Part shown: piece by piece, positions 8,686-17,595 of the stretch
Layout: every line of letters starts with the position of its first letter
Numbering within the stretch: position 1 is the first letter of the stretch
NCBI RefSeq assembly: GCF_003410055.1
Contig: NZ_QUZK01000046.1
Location: 1-64,000, forward strand
Origin: Wenzhouxiangella sediminis
GTDB taxonomy: Bacteria; Pseudomonadota; Gammaproteobacteria; Xanthomonadales; Wenzhouxiangellaceae
Direction: 5' to 3'
Length of the DNA: 64,000 bases
The notes under the pieces: generated by a model
Database searches by the model: none
What the model saw: only the letters and a program-made list of their open reading frames with translations
What the model was told of the DNA's origin: nothing
Translations under genes and position numbers: made by a program

Positions 8686-9453
8686 TCAGAGCATGAATGC
8701 CGAGAGAATGAAGTCGAGCACGAGCACGGCGATGGCCGTGGCGATCACGGTCTGGGTCGTGGCCAGGGCCACGCCCTCGCTGGTCGGGCGCGCCGACCAG
8801 CCGAACCAGACGGCCAGCCAGGCGGCGACGAAGCCGAAGCAGACCGACTTGAACATGCCGCCGCCGAAGTCGCGCATCAATTCGACTGAGGACTGCATGT
8901 TCGCCCAGAAGCTGATCGGGTCGCTGCCCATCAGGAAGACGGCGAAGAAGATGCCGCCGACGATGGCCGTGAGGTTGAAGATCAGCACGAGCGCGGGCAG
9001 GGCGATCAATCCGGCCAGCAGGCGCGGTTGCACGATGCGCTCCATCGGGTCGATGGCCATCAGGTCGAGCGCGTCGAGCTGCTCGGTCGCGCGCATCAGG
9101 CCGATCTCGGCCGTGATCGAGGTGCCGGCCCGTCCGGCGAAAAGCAGCGCGGCCAGTACCGGGCCGAGTTCGCGAAAGAGCGAAAGCGCCAGTACGGTCG
9201 ATACCGCGTCGGCGGCGCCGAAGCGCGTGAGCGTGTCGTAGGTCTGCAGGGTCAGCACCAGGCCGACGAAAAAACCGCAGATGACGATGATCACCAGCGA
9301 GCGCACGCCCGCGAAATAGACCTGGCGCAGGATCTCGGCCAGCTGCCGCGGCCCGAAACGCATGCGCGAGAAGGCGGTGAGCAGGAACAATCCGGCCCGG
9401 CCCAGTTCCCTGAGCGGTGCCGTCATCCCGGTGTGCGATGTCGCGTTGCTCAT
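8686..9453 (-). CDS. mlaE: ABC transporter permease MlaE
   Basis: This 255-residue integral membrane protein matches the MlaE/Ttg2B permease family, with segments GFFVGLVLTLQTYDTL, ELGPVLAALLFAGRAGTSIT and EQLDALDLMAIDP. It forms the inner-membrane channel of the Mla lipid transporter. Its start overlaps the end of mlaF by four bases. Confidence 0.94.
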   Translation of the reverse strand: MSNATSHTGMTAPLRELGRAGLFLLTAFSRMRFGPRQLAEILRQVYFAGVRSLVIIVICGFFVGLVLTLQTYDTLTRFGAADAVSTVLALSLFRELGPVLAALLFAGRAGTSITAEIGLMRATEQLDALDLMAIDPMERIVQPRLLAGLIALPALVLIFNLTAIVGGIFFAVFLMGSDPISFWANMQSSVELMRDFGGGMFKSVCFGFVAAWLAVWFGWSARPTSEGVALATTQTVIATAIAVLVLDFILSAFML

Positions 9454-10268
9454 CGGCCTTCTCCCCGCCGCATCAGCTCTTCGTCGAGGGCTCGTGCCGG
9501 GTAGTGGAAGGGTACGGGCCCGTCCGGCTCGCCCTGCATGAACTGCCGGACCAGCGGGTCGGCGCTGGCGGCGAGTTCGTCGGGCGTGCCCGTGGCGACC
9601 AGCTTGCGATCTGCAATGATGCAGGCGTGGTCGGCCAGCTTCGCGACTTCGCGCACATCGTGGGTGATGACCACGCTTGTGGTGCCCAGCGCGGCGTTGA
9701 TATCGCGGATCAGGCGCAGCGAAACCCCCAGAGAAATCGGGTCGAGCCCGGCGAAGGGTTCGTCATAGAACATGATGCCGGGGTCCAGTGCCATCGCTCG
9801 TGCTGTCGCCACGCGGCGCTTCATGCCGCCCGACAGTTCCGAGGGGTAGAGCTGGGCCGCGCCGCGCAGACCGACCATCTCGAGCTTCATCAGAACAATC
9901 CGGCGAATCAGGGATTCCGAAAGCCTGGTGTGCTCGCGCAGGGGCAGGGCGACGTTGTCGAAGCTGGTCAGGTCGGTGAACAGGGCGCCGTTCTGAAGCA
10001 GCACGCCGATGTTGCGCCTGAGCCGCCCGAGCGCCTTGCCGCCCAGTTGGTCGACCCGGGTCTCGCCGATCCAGACCTCGCCGGAGTCGGGCTTGAGTTG
10101 CCCGGTGACCAGGCGCAGCACGGTGGTCTTTCCCGCGCCGCTGGGGCCCATGACGGCCGTGACCTGCCCGGCGGGGATGTCGAGATCGAGATCCTCGAGA
10201 ATCGTTCGCCCGCCCAGACGCACGGTCACGCGCTTGAGCGATATGGCTATGTCGGATGATTCGGTCAT
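9450..10268 (-). CDS. mlaF: ABC transporter ATP-binding protein MlaF
   Basis: This 272-residue ATPase has a Walker A GPSGAGKTT near residue 40, the ABC signature LSGGMKRR near residue 143 and Walker B IMFYDEPFAGLDP. It powers the Mla retrograde phospholipid transporter. It is the first gene of mlaFEDCB-mlaA. No clear sigma70 promoter was recognised in the 136 bp separating it from hslU, so read-through from hslVU is possible. Confidence 0.94.
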   Translation of the reverse strand: MTESSDIAISLKRVTVRLGGRTILEDLDLDIPAGQVTAVMGPSGAGKTTVLRLVTGQLKPDSGEVWIGETRVDQLGGKALGRLRRNIGVLLQNGALFTDLTSFDNVALPLREHTRLSESLIRRIVLMKLEMVGLRGAAQLYPSELSGGMKRRVATARAMALDPGIMFYDEPFAGLDPISLGVSLRLIRDINAALGTTSVVITHDVREVAKLADHACIIADRKLVATGTPDELAASADPLVRQFMQGEPDGPVPFHYPARALDEELMRRGEGR

Positions 10269-10363
10269 CTTGTTCGTATTGTCCCGACCCGTCCGTGATC
10301 CGACCGCGAAGAGGTCCGTAAGTTTTCCGGCAGTTGCACACAGCCACCGTCGAGTGGCCGGGG

Positions 10364-10382
10364 CGGGCGCACGGCGCGCCCG
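10364..10382 (-). terminator. GC-rich hairpin after hslU
   Basis: CGGGCGC and GCGCCCG form a perfect 7-bp stem with the loop ACGGC, 22 bp after the hslU stop. There is no T run, so termination is only a guess. It is the main structure in the hslU-mlaF gap. Confidence 0.35.
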
Positions 10383-10404
10383 CGTCGTCGCTCAACGCCA
10401 GGGC

Positions 10405-11745
10405 CTACAGGATATAACGGCTCAGATCCTCGTTTCCTGCCAGGTCCTTGAGGGAACGATCGACGAAATCGGCGTCGACCACCACCTTTTCGCTCGAGCG
10501 ATCCGGCGCCGAGTACGAGACATCCTCGAGCAGCCGTTCCATGACGGTGTGCAGGCGGCGTGCCCCGATGTTCTCGGTCGACTCGTTGACCGAGAAGCTG
10601 ATCTCGGCCAGGCGCGTGATCGCCTCGTCGGTGAACTGGAGGTCGACGCCCTCGGTGGCGAGCAGCGCGGTGTATTGTTCGGTCAGGCAGGCGTCCGGTT
10701 CGGTCAGGATGCGCTTGAAGTCATCGACCGCCAGGGCACGCAATTCGACGCGGATGGGCAGGCGGCCCTGGAGTTCCGGCACCAGGTCGGAAGGCTTCGA
10801 AACATGGAAGGCGCCCGAGGCGATGAACAGCATGTGATCGGTGCTCACCGGTCCGTAGCGGGTATTGACCGTTGCGCCTTCGACGAGGGGCAGCAGGTCG
10901 CGCTGCACGCCCTCGCGCGAGACTTCTCCGGAGCCGCCCCCTTCGGCGCGACGAGCGACCTTGTCGATCTCGTCGATGAACACGATGCCGTGCTGCTCGG
11001 CCATGGTGAGTGCCTGCTGCTTGACCTCTTCGTCGTTGATCATGCGGGCGGCCTCTTCTTCCACCAGCAGCGGAATGGCGTCCTTGACCTTCATGCGGCG
11101 CTTCTGCTTGCGCTGGCCCGACATGTTGGAAAACATCTGCTGGAGCTGGTTGGTCATTTCCTCCATGCCCGGCGGCGCCATGATTTCGACGCCGAGATTC
11201 ATGTCGAGGTCGATCTCGATCTCGCGCTCGTTGAAGTCACCGTCGAGCAGCTTGCGCATCATCTTCCGGCGCGTCTCCGAAGAACCGTCGGCCGGCTCCT
11301 CCGGCGCGTTGGAGAATCCGGAACTCTGCTGGCGCGGCAGCATGATGTCGAGCACGCGCTCGACCGCGGCGTCCTCGGCGCGCGAGCGCACCTTCGCCAT
11401 GGCCTCGTCGCGCGCCAGCTTGTAGGCCACTTCGGTGAGGTCACGGACGATGGACTCGACGTCCTTGCCCACGTAGCCCACTTCGGTGAACTTGGTCGCT
11501 TCGACCTTGATGAACGGCGCCTTGGCCAGGGTAGCCAGGCGTCGCGCGATCTCCGTCTTGCCCACGCCGGTCGGACCGATCATCAGGATGTTCTTGGGCG
11601 TGATTTCCGGCTGCAGCTTCTCGTCCACCTGCATGCGGCGCCAGCGGTTTCTCAGGGCGATGGCCACGGCGCGCTTGGCCTCGGCCTGGCCGATGATGTG
11701 GCGGTCCAGTTCCTGGACGATTTCGCGGGGAGTCATCTGCGTCAT
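10405..11745 (-). CDS. hslU: ATP-dependent protease ATPase subunit HslU
   Basis: This 446-residue AAA+ unfoldase carries Walker [16 protein letters not shown] near residue 55, Walker [10 protein letters not shown] near residue 255 and the C-terminal LSRYIL that docks into HslV. The inserted I-domain lies in the middle (residues about 110-240). HslU unfolds substrates and feeds them to the HslV peptidase. It follows hslV by three bases, the classic operon order. Expression is probably heat-inducible through the promoter upstream of hslV. Confidence 0.97.
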   Translation of the reverse strand: MTQMTPREIVQELDRHIIGQAEAKRAVAIALRNRWRRMQVDEKLQPEITPKNILMIGPTGVGKTEIARRLATLAKAPFIKVEATKFTEVGYVGKDVESIVRDLTEVAYKLARDEAMAKVRSRAEDAAVERVLDIMLPRQQSSGFSNAPEEPADGSSETRRKMMRKLLDGDFNEREIEIDLDMNLGVEIMAPPGMEEMTNQLQQMFSNMSGQRKQKRRMKVKDAIPLLVEEEAARMINDEEVKQQALTMAEQHGIVFIDEIDKVARRAEGGGSGEVSREGVQRDLLPLVEGATVNTRYGPVSTDHMLFIASGAFHVSKPSDLVPELQGRLPIRVELRALAVDDFKRILTEPDACLTEQYTALLATEGVDLQFTDEAITRLAEISFSVNESTENIGARRLHTVMERLLEDVSYSAPDRSSEKVVVDADFVDRSLKDLAGNEDLSRYIL

Positions 11746-11748
11746 GGC

Positions 11749-12306
<558 letters not shown>

Positions 12307-12336
12307 GCTTTCTCGCTGCCATTGGGTGAGGGGGAG

Positions 12337-12366
12337 AACATGGGGTCGGCTTGGCGGGAGGACAAT
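12337..12366 (-). promoter_or_regulatory. Sigma32-like heat-shock promoter of hslVU
   Basis: Read on the minus strand, ATTGTCC (12366-12360) is followed after 14 bp by CCCCATGTT (12345-12337). The E. coli sigma32 consensus is CTTGAAA, 13-15 bp, CCCCATNT, so the -10 element is an excellent match and the -35 a partial one. The start codon of hslV is 31 bp downstream. hslVU is a known heat-shock operon, which supports the call. Confidence 0.65.
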
Positions 12367-12373
12367 CTTGGGG

Positions 12374-12562
12374 TCAGGTTTCAGGTTTCAGGTTTCAGGT
12401 TTCAGGTTTCAGGGAAACCTGGGGTTCGGGGTTCCGGGTTCGGGGTTCCGGAAAACAAGTGGGTGGGCCATCGGGGGATCGGGGCCGGCTGCGCCGGGCT
12501 GGCTTTCCTGAAACCTGAACCCTGAAAACTGAAACCTTTCTTTTCCCGAACCCCGAACCCGA
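12374..12562. repeat. Composite intergenic repeat, locus B (TTTCAGG array)
   Basis: Five TTTCAGG units (12379-12413, with a partial unit from 12374) face inverted units at 12507-12537. Nested with them is a second family: a GGGTTCGGGGTTCC-type array at 12421-12453 and its inverted counterpart at 12546-12562. A foldable GGGGCCGGCTGCGCCGGG lies at 12481-12498. The element fills the gap between the xerC 3' end and the hslVU promoter; its first heptamer begins about 8 bp from the -35 box. Confidence 0.9.
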
Positions 12563-12564
12563 CT

Positions 12565-13461
12565 CTAGGATTTTTTCTTCGCCCGCGGATGCGTCTCGTC
12601 ATAGACCTTCGCCAGGTGCTGGAAGTCCAGGTGGGTGTAGATCTGGGTGGTGGTCAGGTTGGCATGGCCGAGGAGTTCCTGGACGGCGCGCAGGTCCCCG
12701 GAAGACTCCAGGATGTGCGAGGCGAAGCTGTGCCGGAGTTGGTGGGGGTGAACGTTCTGGTCGAGCCCCTGCCGCTGCGACCAGTAGGCGACGCGCTTCT
12801 GGATGGCGCGGACGCCCAGCGGGCGTCCCTTGAGGCTGGTGAATATCCCGGCCTGGTCGGTCCCGGCCGTGCTGGCGTGAATGCCGCGCCATCGCTCCAG
12901 GGCGCGCACGGCGTGCCGGCCCACCGGCACCACGCGCTCGCGACGACCCTTGCCGAGCACCCGGACGAGTCCCTCGGAGAGGTCGAGACGATCCCAGGTC
13001 AGTCCGGCCAGTTCACTAACGCGCAGGCCCGAGGCGTAAAACAGCTCCAGCATGGCGCGATCACGCGTGGCCAGCTCGTCTTCCTCGGGGATGTTGAGCA
13101 GGGCCAGCACCTGGTCGATGTCGAGCACTTCGGGAAGCTTGCGTCGGACCTTGGGGGCGCGCACGCCCTGGCTGGGGTCGCCGGCGATGACGCGTTCGCG
13201 CCGGAGATAGCGAAAGAAACGGCGCAGGCCCGAGAGGCGGCGCTGGACGCTGCGCGGGCTCAGCCCCCGCCGGTGCTCGCCGGCCGCAAAGCTGCGGACG
13301 TCTGCCGTGGACAGTGTTTCGATTTCCTCGACGTCGTGTTCGCCGCACCAGGCTGCAAATCGCTCGAGATCACGCCGGTACGCGTCGATGGTCGCCGGGC
13401 TCAAGCCCGCTTCGTCGGCGGCGTGGTCGAGGAAGGCGGTGACGGCCGATTCGATCAGCAC
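12565..13461 (-). CDS. xerC: Tyrosine recombinase XerC
   Basis: This 298-residue tyrosine recombinase resolves chromosome dimers at dif together with XerD. It has an N-terminal SAM-like domain (LSPATIDAYRRDLERF) and a C-terminal catalytic domain with the Arg in ASGLRVSELAGL, the HPHQLRHSFASHIL box, LGHANLTTTQ and the Tyr in IYTHLDFQHLAKVY. The GTG at 13461 is chosen; an in-frame CTG at 13485 would overlap the end of the DUF484 gene, and the longer open frame is only a shadow of that gene. The order dapF-DUF484-xerC is the conserved gammaproteobacterial one and identifies it as XerC, not XerD or a mobile integrase. Confidence 0.93.
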   Translation of the reverse strand: MLIESAVTAFLDHAADEAGLSPATIDAYRRDLERFAAWCGEHDVEEIETLSTADVRSFAAGEHRRGLSPRSVQRRLSGLRRFFRYLRRERVIAGDPSQGVRAPKVRRKLPEVLDIDQVLALLNIPEEDELATRDRAMLELFYASGLRVSELAGLTWDRLDLSEGLVRVLGKGRRERVVPVGRHAVRALERWRGIHASTAGTDQAGIFTSLKGRPLGVRAIQKRVAYWSQRQGLDQNVHPHQLRHSFASHILESSGDLRAVQELLGHANLTTTQIYTHLDFQHLAKVYDETHPRAKKKS

Positions 13462-13481
13462 CGCCGTTGGCCCCGCCTCAT

Positions 13482-14162
13482 TCAGGCGCGCTTGCGTTCG
13501 TCGCCGCGGTCCTGTTCGAGGCGGTGACGAATCGTGGTGCCGAGGAGCTCCAGGAACAGGGTGCCCATCCCGGGGTGGAATCGCTCGGGCGATTCCGAAC
13601 CGATCGCGAGCAGGCCCACGCCGGCAATCGGCACCAGGGCGGCCGAGCCGATGTCCTCGTGCTGCCTGGGGAACAGGGTTTCGAGTTTCGCCCGGGTGAA
13701 GCGGCCGAATTCGATGTTGCCCTGCTCGAGCAGTTTCTCGAACCACTCGGGAACGCCGGTATCGTGTGTGGTGACCGCGGCGACTTCCCCGAGGGCGTCG
13801 TGCTTTTCGAGAAGGTGAAGCCGGACGCTTCGAGCGTCGAAGTCGCTCGCGAGGCGCCCGATAAGGCGTTCGATGAATTCTCCTGCCGAGCGCGTGGTCA
13901 TCACCTCCAGCGTGAGCTGGTGGAGCCGCTGCATCAGTCTTTCGTTCTCGCCGGCGATACCGGCCAGGGTCTCGAGTTGCGCGCGAAGCTGGTGATTCTC
14001 CCGTCTCAGGCGCGTCACCTGGACTTCGATGAGCGAATGCGCGCCCGTTTCGTGGGGCAGCTTCAGCCACTCGAGCAGTTCGGGGTGGCGTTCGAAAAAG
14101 TCGGCGTTGGACGTCAGCCACTCGATGACGTCTTCTTCGTTCAGCCTGCTTGGGTCCGGCAT
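13482..14162 (-). CDS. DUF484 family protein
   Basis: This 226-residue protein matches DUF484, a GAF-like family of unknown function conserved between dapF and xerC. The start DVIEWLTSNADFFERHPELL is the family signature, followed by a short coiled coil (residues 45-75) and a GAF-like domain ending near LFLELLGTTIRHRLEQ. It overlaps the end of dapF by 22 bases and ends about 20 bp before the preferred xerC start. Confidence 0.9.
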   Translation of the reverse strand: MPDPSRLNEEDVIEWLTSNADFFERHPELLEWLKLPHETGAHSLIEVQVTRLRRENHQLRAQLETLAGIAGENERLMQRLHQLTLEVMTTRSAGEFIERLIGRLASDFDARSVRLHLLEKHDALGEVAAVTTHDTGVPEWFEKLLEQGNIEFGRFTRAKLETLFPRQHEDIGSAALVPIAGVGLLAIGSESPERFHPGMGTLFLELLGTTIRHRLEQDRGDERKRA

Positions 14163-15001
14163 CGGATGACTCCTTCAAACACGAGGCGGGCGGGCCCGGT
14201 GGTGGTCAGCACCTGACCCCTTCCCGGCCAATTTACCACAAGCGTTCCACCCGGCTGAATGACTTCCACGGGCGCTTCGACGCGGCCCAGCCGCAGCAGG
14301 ATAGCGGCCGCGGCGCTCGCCCCGCTGCCGCAGGCCAGCGTAGGGCCGGCGCCGCGCTCGAACACGCGCAGGCGAACGCGATGCGGCGACTCGACGACTG
14401 CCAGTCCCACGTTGGCGCCGTGCGCCAGATCGGCGTGCCCGCCGAGCGTTCTGCCGACGATGTCGAGACGCCGTGGCCCGGGTTCCTCGTCCTCGATCAC
14501 CAGGAGGTGGGGATTGCCCATGGACGCGCCGTGGACATCCAGTTCTTCGCCGTCGACGGTGAAGCGGCGCGGAAAGGTCGGTGTGTCGGCGAGCCCAACG
14601 GCGCGCGGATCGAAGTCCGGCACCCCCAGCGTCGCGCTGATTTCGTCGTCGGAGCGATAGCGGGTCTCGACGCTGCCGCCGGCAGTCTCCAGGTGAAGCT
14701 CGTGGCGTGCTCCCTCGTGGCGCGACAGCCAGAGCGCCACGGCCCGCATGCCGTTGCCGCACTGCTCGGCCCGGCTGCCGTCGGCGTTGTGGATTTCGAC
14801 GCGGCAGTGATGTCCCGGCCGGTCGCTCGGGCGCAGCACCAGCAGTTGATCGAAGCCCACGCCGCGGCGCCGGTCGGCCCACTGCCTGACTTGTCCAGGC
14901 CCGGGCTCGAAGTCGCGCTGCCGGGCGTCGACGAGCATGAAGTCGTTGCCCAGGGCCTCGAGCTTGAAGAACGCCAGCGCGTCGTTGCGTTCCTCGGGCA
15001 T
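14141..15001 (-). CDS. dapF: Diaminopimelate epimerase DapF
   Basis: This 286-residue enzyme interconverts LL- and meso-diaminopimelate for lysine and peptidoglycan synthesis. Both catalytic cysteines are visible: AEQCGNGMRAV near residue 81 and TLACGSGASAAAA near residue 220. The N-terminal FFKLEALGNDFMLVDAR is typical. It begins just after the small lipoprotein gene lptM, the usual neighbour, and its end overlaps the DUF484 gene. Confidence 0.96.
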   Translation of the reverse strand: MPEERNDALAFFKLEALGNDFMLVDARQRDFEPGPGQVRQWADRRRGVGFDQLLVLRPSDRPGHHCRVEIHNADGSRAEQCGNGMRAVALWLSRHEGARHELHLETAGGSVETRYRSDDEISATLGVPDFDPRAVGLADTPTFPRRFTVDGEELDVHGASMGNPHLLVIEDEEPGPRRLDIVGRTLGGHADLAHGANVGLAVVESPHRVRLRVFERGAGPTLACGSGASAAAAILLRLGRVEAPVEVIQPGGTLVVNWPGRGQVLTTTGPARLVFEGVIRCRTQAG

Positions 15002-15005
15002 CGGA

Positions 15006-15182
15006 TCAGGCTTCCGAATCTCCGGTCGTGGATTCTTCGCGCTCGTCTTCGTTCGGTTCCGGGGCCGGTGCCGTCGCCTCGTCGCCGGGCAGGTACAGGT
15101 CGCCCTTGAGGCCGCAACCGGAAACCGACAGCGCTGCCAGGGACAACAGGACGGCAGCGAGGGCGGTTAAACTTGAGCGCAT
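15006..15182 (-). CDS. lptM: Small lipoprotein LptM (YifL)-like
   Basis: This 58-residue lipoprotein has a signal peptide whose lipobox is VSGC (Cys at residue 23), directly followed by GLKGDLYLP. The CGxKGxLYLP pattern is the hallmark of LptM/YifL, which helps the LptDE lipopolysaccharide translocon mature in the outer membrane. The tail is acidic and disordered. A good ribosome site (GGAG, six bases before ATG) supports the start. Its position immediately before dapF is the conserved one. Its ATG overlaps, head to head, the ATG of the divergent esterase gene (shared CATG at 15180-15183). Confidence 0.85.
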   Translation of the reverse strand: MRSSLTALAAVLLSLAALSVSGCGLKGDLYLPGDEATAPAPEPNEDEREESTTGDSEA

Positions 15183-15861
15183 GAACGACTCCAGTGATCA
15201 GAAACTTGAACGCGTGATGCTCGAGACCGGGGACGCCCCGCGGCATGCCGTCATCTGGCTGCACGGGCTCGGCGCCGACGGGCATGACTTCGAACCGATT
15301 GTACCGCAGCTGGCCAGCGCCTCTCGGCGTCCGGTGCGCTTCGTATTTCCGCATGCGCCGGTCCGCCCGGTGACCATCAACGGGGGCATGGCCATGCGCG
15401 CCTGGTACGACATCCTGGGCGTCGACATCGATCGCGACCAGGACATGGCCGGAATCCGGGCGTCCATCCAGGCCGTCGACGGCCTGATCGACGAGCAGGA
15501 AGCCGACGGCATCGCGCCGGGTAACATCGTTCTGGCCGGATTCTCGCAGGGCGGCGCCATCGCGCTTCGCTGCGGCCTGGCCCGATCCGAGCCCCTGGCC
15601 GGCCTGATCGGCTTGTCGACCTACCTGGTCGAAGCCGACGGCCTGCCGGACTGGGCCGGCCCTGACGCCCGCGCCATGCCGCTGTTCATCGGCCACGGAA
15701 CCCAGGACCCGATCGTGCCGGTCGGCCTCGGGGAAGCCAGTGCGCGCCGCCTGCGGTCGGCCGGCTTCGATGTCGAGTGGCAGACCTGGCCCATGCCGCA
15801 CGCGGTCTGCGCCGAGGAGGTCCAGGCGATCGACGGCTGGCTGGAGAAGCGACTTTCGTGA
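15181..15861 (+). CDS. Alpha/beta-hydrolase carboxylesterase (EstB/YpfH-like)
   Basis: This protein of up to 226 residues belongs to the phospholipase/carboxylesterase family. It has HAVIWLHGLGADGHDF near residue 20, the nucleophile GFSQGGA near residue 122, the acid in HGTQDPIVPV near residue 170 and the His in PMPHAVC near residue 206. It probably hydrolyses short esters or thioesters in the cytoplasm. The ATG at 15181 lies back to back with that of lptM; an ATG at 15217 (MLETGDAPRHAV) is an equally good start by homology and would leave room for regulation. Its stop overlaps the GTG of the response-regulator gene. Confidence 0.88.
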   Translation: MNDSSDQKLERVMLETGDAPRHAVIWLHGLGADGHDFEPIVPQLASASRRPVRFVFPHAPVRPVTINGGMAMRAWYDILGVDIDRDQDMAGIRASIQAVDGLIDEQEADGIAPGNIVLAGFSQGGAIALRCGLARSEPLAGLIGLSTYLVEADGLPDWAGPDARAMPLFIGHGTQDPIVPVGLGEASARRLRSAGFDVEWQTWPMPHAVCAEEVQAIDGWLEKRLS

Positions 15862-16577
15862 GCGATCTGCGCGCTCTCATCGTCGATGACGAAAAGCCGG
15901 CAGCGGACCGGCTGGCGCGTCTTCTCGAAGACCAGTCCTGCGTCGAATCCTGCGGCGTGGTCATGCAGGCCGATCGCGTGCTCGAGCGATGCCGTGAGCT
16001 GTTGCCCGACGTCGTCCTTCTGGACGTGGAGATGCCCGGCCTGGACGGCATCGAAGTGGCGCGGGAGTTGCGTCGACTGGAGAGCGCGCCTGCGGTCATC
16101 TTCGTAACGGCCTACGAGCAGTACGCGGTCGATGCCTTCGAGTTGGCTGCCGTGGACTACCTGGTCAAGCCGGTGCGCAGCGATCGGCTGGGGCGCGCAC
16201 TCGAACGGGCCCGCAACCGGCCGATCGACCCTCGGGCCACGCTGCGCACGCGCCTGGGCGACCGGGTGCTCTCCATCCCGGTGGTCGACATCCGCGCACT
16301 GGTCGCCGAAGACAAGTACACCGTCGTGCACTTCGACAAGGGCGAGGCCCTGGTCGATGACTCCCTGGTCAGCCTCGAGCAGCGCTTCGCCCGGCAGTTC
16401 ATTCGCATCCACCGCAAGGCGCTCGTGGCCCGGCGATATCTCAGGGGACTGTTCCGCGACGAACAGGGGCAGGAGCGCGTCGAGCTCGAGGGCAGCCATT
16501 GCCATCCACCGGTCAGCCGGCGCAACCTGGCATTGGTCCGCCAGGTGCTGGACGGCCGAGAACACGGAGATTCCTGA
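15858..16577 (+). CDS. algR: AlgR-type LytTR response regulator
   Basis: This 239-residue protein has a receiver domain (VDDEKPAADR at the start, phosphoacceptor Asp near residue 55 in VLLDVEMPGLDG, Lys in YLVKPVRSDR) and a C-terminal LytTR DNA-binding domain (residues about 140-239, with FIRIHRKALVARRYL). AlgR in Pseudomonas controls alginate, pili and cyclic-di-GMP genes and lies directly before hemC, as here. The start is GTG, overlapping the esterase stop. No AlgZ-type histidine kinase gene is adjacent; its place is taken by the esterase, so the cognate kinase is unknown. Confidence 0.9.
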   Translation: MSDLRALIVDDEKPAADRLARLLEDQSCVESCGVVMQADRVLERCRELLPDVVLLDVEMPGLDGIEVARELRRLESAPAVIFVTAYEQYAVDAFELAAVDYLVKPVRSDRLGRALERARNRPIDPRATLRTRLGDRVLSIPVVDIRALVAEDKYTVVHFDKGEALVDDSLVSLEQRFARQFIRIHRKALVARRYLRGLFRDEQGQERVELEGSHCHPPVSRRNLALVRQVLDGREHGDS

Positions 16578-16581
16578 AAGA

Positions 16582-17496
16582 ATGAAGAAGCTCAGAATCG
16601 CGACCCGCAAGTCCAAGCTGGCGCTTTGGCAGACCGAGCATGTCGCGCAGCGAATTCGCGACCATCATCCCGACGTGGAGGTCACGCTGGTGCCGCTCAG
16701 CACGCGCGGCGACGAAGTGCTGGATCGATCCCTGGCGGAAATCGGCGGAAAGGGCCTGTTCCTGAAGGAACTCGAGCGCGCCATTCTCGACGGCGAGGCC
16801 GACATCGCCGTGCACTCGCTCAAGGATGTGCCGGCAGAACCCTCGGAGGACTTCGACCTGGCGGCCTTCCTGCCGCGGGCCGACTGGCGCGACTGGTGGA
16901 TCACTCGCGACGGGGCCACGCCGGAAGACCTGCCGCCCGGCTCCAGGGTTGGCACCGCCAGCCTCAGGCGCCAGAGTCAGCTGCTCGCCCGCTTTCCCCA
17001 CCTGGAGGTCGTGACCGTGCGCGGCAACGTGCAGACGCGCCTGGCCAAGCTCGATTCCGGGGAGGTGGATGCCCTGATCCTGGCCGCGGCAGGGCTGCAG
17101 CGGCTGGAAATCGATCGTGAGCACACGCTGCCGCTCGAGCCGCCCACGTTCCTGCCCTCGGCAGGGCAGGGCGTGATCGTGGTTCAGTGCCGCGCCGGGG
17201 AGTCCCGCACGCTGGAAATGCTCCAGTCGCTCAACTGTCGGGATACCTTCGACATCATGTGCGCAGAGCGGGCGGTCGTGGCCGAGCTGGGCGGCGACTG
17301 CCGCATGCCGCTGGCGGCGTTCGCCCGCCTGGACGGGGATCGCATTCTGCTCGAAGCCCGCCTGGCCAGCCCCGACGGCGGCGAGGTGCTCGACGCGCGC
17401 GTCGAGGGCGATCGTTCCGAGGCCGAGAATCTGGGGCGAAAAGCGGCGCGCTCGCTCCTTGAACAGGGTGGAACGAGAATCCTGTCACAGATTTGA
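16582..17496 (+). CDS. hemC: Hydroxymethylbilane synthase HemC
   Basis: This 304-residue enzyme (porphobilinogen deaminase) joins four porphobilinogens into hydroxymethylbilane in heme synthesis. It shows RIATRKSKLALWQTE at the start, the VHSLKDVP motif near residue 80, RGNVQTRLAKL near residue 150 and the dipyrromethane-binding Cys in GGDCRMPLAA near residue 240. It follows algR by four bases. A strong terminator lies 215 bp downstream, before hemD. Confidence 0.97.
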   Translation: MKKLRIATRKSKLALWQTEHVAQRIRDHHPDVEVTLVPLSTRGDEVLDRSLAEIGGKGLFLKELERAILDGEADIAVHSLKDVPAEPSEDFDLAAFLPRADWRDWWITRDGATPEDLPPGSRVGTASLRRQSQLLARFPHLEVVTVRGNVQTRLAKLDSGEVDALILAAAGLQRLEIDREHTLPLEPPTFLPSAGQGVIVVQCRAGESRTLEMLQSLNCRDTFDIMCAERAVVAELGGDCRMPLAAFARLDGDRILLEARLASPDGGEVLDARVEGDRSEAENLGRKAARSLLEQGGTRILSQI

Positions 17497-17595
17497 AGAT
17501 CGCCTTGATTTTGTGCCTGCTCGGTATGGACATCGAGCGGTAGTTGTGTCAGAGTTGCCCAAAAGGTGGAAACAGGGGCCGAGACGATTTGCTTT

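Noticed and set aside
12565-13461. Tyrosine recombinase as integrase of a mobile element
   Set aside because: The conserved order dapF-DUF484-xerC and the normal length identify housekeeping XerC; no attachment site or phage gene is near.
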